Source of the DNA: Ecdyonurus torrentis
Lineage: Eukaryota; Arthropoda; Insecta; Ephemeroptera; Heptageniidae
Assembly (NCBI GenBank): GCA_949318235.1
Contig: OX439134.1
Span: 13,382,142 to 13,446,141 of the forward strand
Reading direction: 5' to 3'
Length of the DNA stretch: 64,000 nucleotides
Made by a program: the position numbers and the translations under genes. The notes beneath the pieces were generated by a model. That model had not been told where the DNA came from and searched no databases. It saw only the letters and a program-made list of their open reading frames with translations. This document shows, piece after piece, positions 54,110 through 64,000 of the stretch; position 1 is the stretch's first letter, and every line of letters starts with the position of its first letter.

Positions 54110-54570
54110 TTAAAAAAAACTAAATGCTATTAGTATTACCATGGTATTACTCCTTGATTTTTATTGCCAAGTAAAAATAATAATTAATATAAAAATTTGA
54201 GGTGGGAATAATAATAATAAAACGCGAACAAATCAATAAAAATATTTGTTATTTCTGAATATGTTATGAAACAATTATACTATAGTGAATATAGCCAACA
54301 TGATAATTAAATTACAAAATTTTAATAAAAGAGATATTTTACAATCAATTCCACTAATTAAAAATCATTTATTCACCCAAAACAATGTATGAAAGTTAAT
54401 ACAATTTTGCCACATATAATATTGACACAGTAATATGATTATTCTGCAATATAAAAAGAGTATAAAATACAAATATCAGAAAATCGATAAACATAAATAA
54501 TTCTCTATAGAGACCCTCTGCTTCCCCTAATATTTACCACTTAATTGAAGTACAGGGCTGGGAGAAATAA
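53405..54570. repeat. Non-coding AT-rich stretch with (AG)n
   Basis: Contains an (AG)n tract at about 54074-54104 and poly(A) at 53818-53844. No exon or RNA gene recognised. Confidence 0.5.
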
Positions 54571-54576
54571 CATAGA

Positions 54577-54611
54577 CACGTGTACTTTTAATAGCACACG
54601 TGTGACACGTG
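54577..54611. promoter_or_regulatory. Cluster of three CACGTG E-boxes
   Basis: CACGTG at 54577-54582, 54597-54602 and 54606-54611, each in the wider context ACACGTGT. This is the core for bHLH factors such as USF, Myc/Max or Clock-type. No promoter is recognised nearby, so function is unknown. Confidence 0.5.
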
Positions 54612-55097
54612 TCAATTAAGTTCCAATTTTAATGTTAGAATTATAGCATTATAAACCTTATGGTATGTACTATACTCTTGTATGAGAATATTAAATTTGA
54701 ATTTTATTTTTACTGTATCGTATTTTTAAATTGTATATATATATATTTTTTTTTTATGTAGCTTAAGCGTATTTTCTCTTTATTACGGGGAAGATTATTG
54801 GAAGTTTAGGGTAATGTCTTCTCAATATTTTTGAAGTTTGGTTTTCTTAAAATGATTGCAACAAATTTATTGTTGAAGAGTATATTTAAATTCCCAGAGG
54901 AATTCAAATTTTCTTGGGAGAAGTGCAGACAATTTTGTTTCTTTTTTTTTTCCAGTTGAAAATATGTTTGATATATTTTCGAAAAAAGCAAAACGTGAGT
55001 GATTATTATAATAGAAATAAAAGTTCTATGTTTACTGTTCCGTTTGCGACATAAAAATAAAGCTACGAAAACAATAATTTAAATAATTTATTTTTAA

Positions 55098-55139
<42 letters not shown>

Positions 55140-56414
55140 AAAGTAGATTTTTTTAGACTGAATTACAAAAATCATCATCATTTTGGTTGAATGTATTGAT
55201 AACTAATTTAATCTTCTTTTATTTACTTTTTTTTGTAAACATAATGAATTTTTTTTTTCTTGTGCAAAACTTGCACCCTTTTCACATATTTGATTTAAAA
55301 TTAAAATTGAATCGACATTTTGAATTGGTCAGTACATCTCATGGGGAATTTTCTCAAGTATAAAGAGGGTCTATGAACTTTTGCAACACTACTATATTGT
55401 AGAGGAAAATCCTAGTTCATCTGCAAGTCAGTTTTTTTTTTTTTTATTTATTAATGATTGCCAAGATAGATTTCAAACTAGAGCTATGACGTCATGTATT
55501 GGCTAACTTACTACTTGAAGAAGGAAAATGAACAAAATCTATCTCGAGAAGTGTTTACTTTTTTTTTTTTTTTTTTTTTTTGAAGTAAATACGCAACGAG
55601 AGTGCTAGATTTTATTTATTATCCTCGTACAGTCAGTTCTAAAAAATATGAAACCTCGTCTATTTAAACAAATTAAACTAATATTTTTTAATGTGTATTA
55701 TTTGTAATCCAAAATTATATATAAGCGGATTTCAAATAAAATAGTTAATTTTTATGTTTTATTAGATTTTCAATATAATTTTGAAATATTTTGTGCAATA
55801 ATTTGAATTTTTTTTTAATCAAAACCCTATCAAGGCAAAATTAAAATAAGAAATTTTGTAATAGTAATAATAATAATAAAAAAGTATATTTTAAAGATTC
55901 AAAATATATTATTTTTAAAAGACCATTATGTAGCTATATATTATATGATTGAAATATAAGGAAAAAAAATCATTATAATAATAATAATAATAATATAGCA
56001 GCTTTTAATCGCAGCTCCTTTTTATTTTCAAATTCAAATTCAAAATAGTTTATTTTCCAATCTCCTACAATCAAAGCAGCAATACAAGACTCTGTACATT
56101 TGTTTAGGTTATTTTTGGTTTACGTCAACTTACATACTAACTTACAAACTAGACACACTAAAATACGAGAAACATCTCACATATTAGGACATATTAAAAA
56201 TAAAATTACATGTTCAAAAATTCATTCACACTATAAAAACAATGTTGCAATAATAGGGTATATAACATTCTCTCAAATTTGTTTTCACAAGTTTCTGTTT
56301 TTAAATCACAAGGTAATTGATTTATTGTAGTTTCCAAATACGGTGATATTCTTTTTTCAACATTTATATTCAATTAAAAATAAAATTATGTATTACTATC
56401 AATTAGATAGATAA

Positions 56415-56479
<65 letters not shown>

Positions 56480-56781
56480 TTAAATTATTAAATATAATAA
56501 TTAATTTAAAAAAATAAAACTAACGTATTTTTATTATTTAAATAAAATCTGCTACATTAAAACGACATTATACAATCAAGTAGCAACGACCTCTATAATG
56601 CTGGAGATAATAACAGGGCAAATGCACACAAAAACTAATTAAAAAGCAAACAATAGAAAAAAACACATTTAAATAATGTAATTCGTAAATTTAATCGATT
56701 TTTGCCATGTATAAATAACGTAGAAATTGTAAATAGCAGCTTATAACATGAATAGTATATTATATTTTTTAATTATATATG

Positions 56782-56812
<31 letters not shown>

Positions 56813-56945
56813 CCCTCTTATATATAACTATTATTATAATAAAAATACATCAATATAGCTAATGCATTCGTCAATTTTTATCAATGCAATTATATTAGTC
56901 ACTAGAGCATAACAAGGTTGATTTTCCTGTATAAATAACATAATA
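54612..56945. other. Non-coding AT-rich stretch
   Basis: Long poly(T) at 55102-55136, (AG)n at 56418-56474, poly(A) at 56780-56808 and one TGACGTCA (55487-55494). No exon or RNA gene recognised. Confidence 0.5.
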
Positions 56946-57133
56946 TTATAAACTTTATTGTATGTTAGTGTGGTGGGCGAGACTATGTGGCGCCATTTCC
57001 CCTCTCTCTATATAGAGGCGCCTCTTCCCCTACTCTCTTTTCTGTTTAGCGTATACTCTACACCTGTTCTGTTTCTTTATACCATTCAGTTGCTATCAGG
57101 CACCAAACATAGCACCATGTGCCACCTCGTACG
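56946..57133 (+). promoter_or_regulatory. Candidate promoter and first exon (speculative)
   Basis: A GC-richer island contains TATATAG (57009-57015) and pyrimidine-rich sequence, with TTCAGTT about 75 bp downstream. It ends in an ATG-led stub followed by a weak donor (CGTACG/gtataag, GT at 57134). It differs in composition from its surroundings but no protein family is recognised. Confidence 0.25.
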
Positions 57134-57713
57134 GTATAAGTTTGTTTAACAATTAATTACTATCATAAATATCAATTAATTGTTTGAATTATAAAAGTTT
57201 ATTAATATAAAGTGTTTTGGTATACAAAATAATTCATATTTTATTATTATTTTTTTATTTTGGTGATCTTTTATGTTATGATTTGTGTGGATAAGTATAA
57301 AATGACTCGAAGAAATTTAGTGAATTTTTTTGTGCGCAAATATACTATCCTGTGAGATCGAATTTAAAAAAAATATGTGACAATATTTGAAGAATTATCA
57401 CATTTTATATAACTCATTATTATTTTAATTATTTGGTACTAGGCTATACCATAGTATTTTTTTTTTTAAATAAATATATCACGCTTTATTTTTAAATTCG
57501 AGGAAAAAAAACACAAAAAGTATAGTACTCATTTGAGGCAATAAAATAGTAACTCACGCTATTAAAATTAACCATGATATCACCTGTTTCTGTGAAATTT
57601 AATATACAATGCTTTGTTTTGGTATTGTAAAACACGTGAATCAAATACAGTGACTGATTTATCCAAATTGGAGACTTTTATTGAGATTTATCATCGTAAC
57701 TACATCAACAACA

Positions 57714-57763
57714 ATGAGGGATCGTCATAGTGTTAGCATTGTTGAATCATTGCTAAGTTGGGA
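57714..57763 (+). CDS. Candidate short first coding exon (speculative)
   Basis: ATG in fair context (acaacaATGAGG) is followed by 16 codons (MRDRHSVSIVESLLSW) and a strong donor GGGA/gtaagt. It could begin a gene that continues outside the window. No partner exon is found and the peptide is not recognised; without splicing it stops after one more codon. Confidence 0.22.
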
Positions 57764-61494
<3,731 letters not shown>

Positions 61495-61502
61495 AAGAAA
61501 AT

Positions 61503-62031
61503 TAGAGCTGTAAAAAACTCGAAATTTTTTTAGCCCGGGCTGAAATTTTTTAGCCCGGTTTGACTTGAAACCCGGGTTTAGCTTGAAATCGAGCTTAAAC
61601 TCGAAAAACGAGCCAAAGCTCGGAAAGCTCGATATTTGAGCTGAAGTTTGAAAACGAGCTTTCAAGCCTTTGAAAAAAAAAGCTCGACTTTCATTAAAAA
61701 AAAATTGTTTTTGAAGGGTAAAAGTCATAAATAAAAGAAAATAATTTTAATAATATTTTAAACAGACTATTTTTTTATGATAGAATATTAAAAACACTAT
61801 TTTAAACAAAAATTACAAACTTTTTTTCTTTGCTTTTTGTAAAAAAAAATTTTTTGGCTCGATTTATTTTCAAAATCTCGTTTTTTTCACGAGTCATTCT
61901 CGAGCTTAACTCGTTCATAGCTCGTTTTCGAGCTAAAAGCTCGAAACCCGGGTTTACCATTTTCAAAAAAACGAGCACCCGAAGATTTTGGCCCGGGCGG
62001 GTGCTCGAACCGGTTTAAATTTACAGCTCTA
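61503..62031. mobile_element. hAT-type MITE with CTCGAG / CCCGGG arrays
   Basis: TIRs TAGAGCTGTAAA / TTTACAGCTCTA and a perfect 8-bp duplication AAGAAAAT (61495-61502, 62032-62039). The ends are filled with palindromic words such as AAACCCGGGTTT, GAGCTCG and AGCCCGGGCT. No transposase; frames across it are artefacts of the repeats. Confidence 0.88.
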
Positions 62032-62039
62032 AAGAAAAT

Positions 62040-62057
62040 ATATTCCGGCCTCACAGG

Positions 62058-62088
<31 letters not shown>

Positions 62089-64000
62089 TCCCACATGCAA
62101 TTATAAAGGATATAGGGAGTTAAAACACGTTTGTTATTTCCCGCGTCTTCTGTGATTGGCTAGTGCCCTCTACTCAGTCCCATTGTTTGAGAATCTATTT
62201 CCTAATCCCGAATATGCAGTAATTTATGTAGAGAATGGTGCATGAAAATAAATAAAATTTGGAGTGATTGTATAAACAGAGTGCATTTTATGCATTATAT
62301 ACAATATAGCTTTTATCTACTGTATTATATAAATGGATATTCATTTTGTTTATGCAAATAATATATTTTTTTAATGCATCAAGATTCTGCAGATATATTA
62401 AAAACATTCACGTAAAAAGTACTGCATAAATTAAAAATAAAATTAATAACAATTAAAATTTGCAAGATCACTGTATAATTTATAGGTCAAGTATATTATA
62501 CTTTATAATGCACTATACTGACATAATTTTTTTTTTAATGTTATTGAATGATGTTAATGAATTTTTATCTTTAGTATGATACATGCTGCTGCGCGTATTG
62601 AATAATATTACACAATTACTCAAGTTTACCTTCCTTATTTGGGCATCATCTTTTATATATGTATAAACGTTTTTTTTTTTTCACTTTCATCGTAATTGTT
62701 AAAACATAATAAAATAAAGTTCTGGTTATGTAACCCGTATTTCTAAATATATTTTTTTATGACTAGCACTTTGAAAATGTCATTTTTTATTTTCGTAGAA
62801 GGTTTATTATAATGCAAATTTTTATAATTATTGGTTAAAAGAAGATTTTCTTGGCATTAAATTCATTATAAGAGAGAGAAAGTATAGAAATATAAATTTA
62901 TTGCGTTGATTTTTAATGCATTAAATATAAATAAAAAAATAAAAAGAAGAAGAAAAAAAAAAAAAAAACTTTTAGGCATGAGAAAAAAAAAAAAAAATGC
63001 AGGTCTTTTGCTGTGTAAAAACATTAAAAGAAAGTTGATGCATAATAAACCAAAATAATCATACTGTACTTAAAAAAGAAAGAAAAAAAATGCTTGCAGT
63101 ACTCAATTTCAAATGAATAAAATAAATGTAAATAATTTATTCTGCATTTATGATTTGTATAATATAAATGTTGTTATTTTGGAATATACAGTAAATTAGT
63201 TATTTTGTATTACTTATTTGTTTTACTCTACTGCATAATTATTATTCCATGTTACTGAAACTATGTTGTTAAATAAATAAATATTGCTGAATTCTAGCTA
63301 TATATAGCATAATTATACATATTTACTTTTTGTCCGTGAGTGATATCATATAGTATAAGTATATTATACTTATACTATGGTGATATACTATAATTTATCA
63401 TCTGAAACTCAAAGTTTGCTAGGTTTGCCTTCTCTCTTAAAAATAATATTGTAAATCTATAGCGTTAGTTGTTAATATATATTTTAACAATCATGTGTAA
63501 TGTTATAATCCAATTAAAGGCATTACAGCATTATGAATTAAATTGTTGAACCAGATGAGATTTATTATTGCTAAGATTTCCAATAATACTGATATGAAAA
63601 TATACAAAGAAATATACGAACTACTGTACAAGTTATTATGATTACATATATTTAATTTTAGGGAATATCGTTTTTAACCCCAACACAATTGCATAAACAC
63701 CCATCACCTACTATAATCTCACAACACCCTATTAAAAAAAAAATAATAATAATAATAAAAAAAATCGGATACGTCTCTTGAATGTTGTGCAAAATATTAT
63801 TCTTGACATTTTGCGTAAAAAAAAAGTCAATGAAAGTGAAAATATATAATATATGTATAGTAGTACTGTATATTTTTTACATACTCCTCAACATGCTAAG
63901 TAATAATAATAAATCAATGTACCGGTAAAAGTAAGTAAAAAAAAAAAAAAAAAAAAAATGTAAACATTATTTTTAATAAACCCATATATGCATGGTTATC
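62040..64000. other. Non-coding AT-rich end of the window
   Basis: A slightly GC-richer segment at 62120-62215 has TGATTGGCTAG (inverted CCAAT box) but no exon follows that I can support. The rest is AT-rich with poly(A) runs. No gene recognised. Confidence 0.45.

Overview
The window is AT-rich metazoan nuclear DNA with spliceosomal introns (GT..AG), long dinucleotide microsatellites and many palindromic transposons. The two recognised host genes, Rab11 and fidgetin-like 1, are conserved across animals, so the organism can only be called an invertebrate-type animal. No bacterial, organellar or CRISPR-like content was seen.

Layout: (1) 1-5703, minus strand: the 5' part of a Ty3/gypsy LTR retrotransposon, with 5' LTR, primer-binding site, gag and a pol frame that is open to the window edge. 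(2) 5946-6229, plus: one internal exon of an unrecognised gene. (3) 6316-9300: a foldback MITE built around a (TC)n tract, a long (TA)n tract, and a poly(A) run followed directly by a NotI octamer. (4) About 10,960-19,550, plus: a complete Rab11 gene with four common coding exons and two alternative C-terminal coding exons that start with related peptides. (5) 24,880-50,290, minus: a complete FIGNL1 gene, convergent with Rab11, with 11 coding exons and a 699-aa product. (6) 50,320-64,000: mostly non-coding, with a putative divergent first exon at the FIGNL1 promoter, microsatellites, a triple E-box cluster, two speculative first-exon candidates and a hAT-type MITE.

The outstanding structure is the 14.8-kb FIGNL1 intron at 29,455-44,233. 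It can be read as nested insertions. A palindromic MITE was entered by a gag-only LTR retrotransposon with apparently identical LTRs and a CTAT duplication. The 5' LTR of that element was split by a 9,496-bp foldback element with perfect termini and a 10-bp duplication. The right arm of the foldback was entered by a hAT-type element (8-bp duplication GAAAATTG), which contains a TTAA-flanked MITE. A second TTAA MITE lies elsewhere in the same arm. The order of events can be read directly from the target-site duplications.

Three hAT-type non-autonomous families share one architecture: short TIRs followed by dense arrays of a family-specific palindromic word (GGGTCCG, TATCGG or CTCGAG-like). Full CRE palindromes (TGACGTCA) are strongly concentrated in the mobile elements. 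The gypsy LTR carries five AP-1 sites within 80 bp, and its gag-pol junction shows a canonical CCCAAAC -1 frameshift heptamer. Exon boundaries were derived by hand from splice consensus, reading frame and family conservation; nothing was searched against a database.
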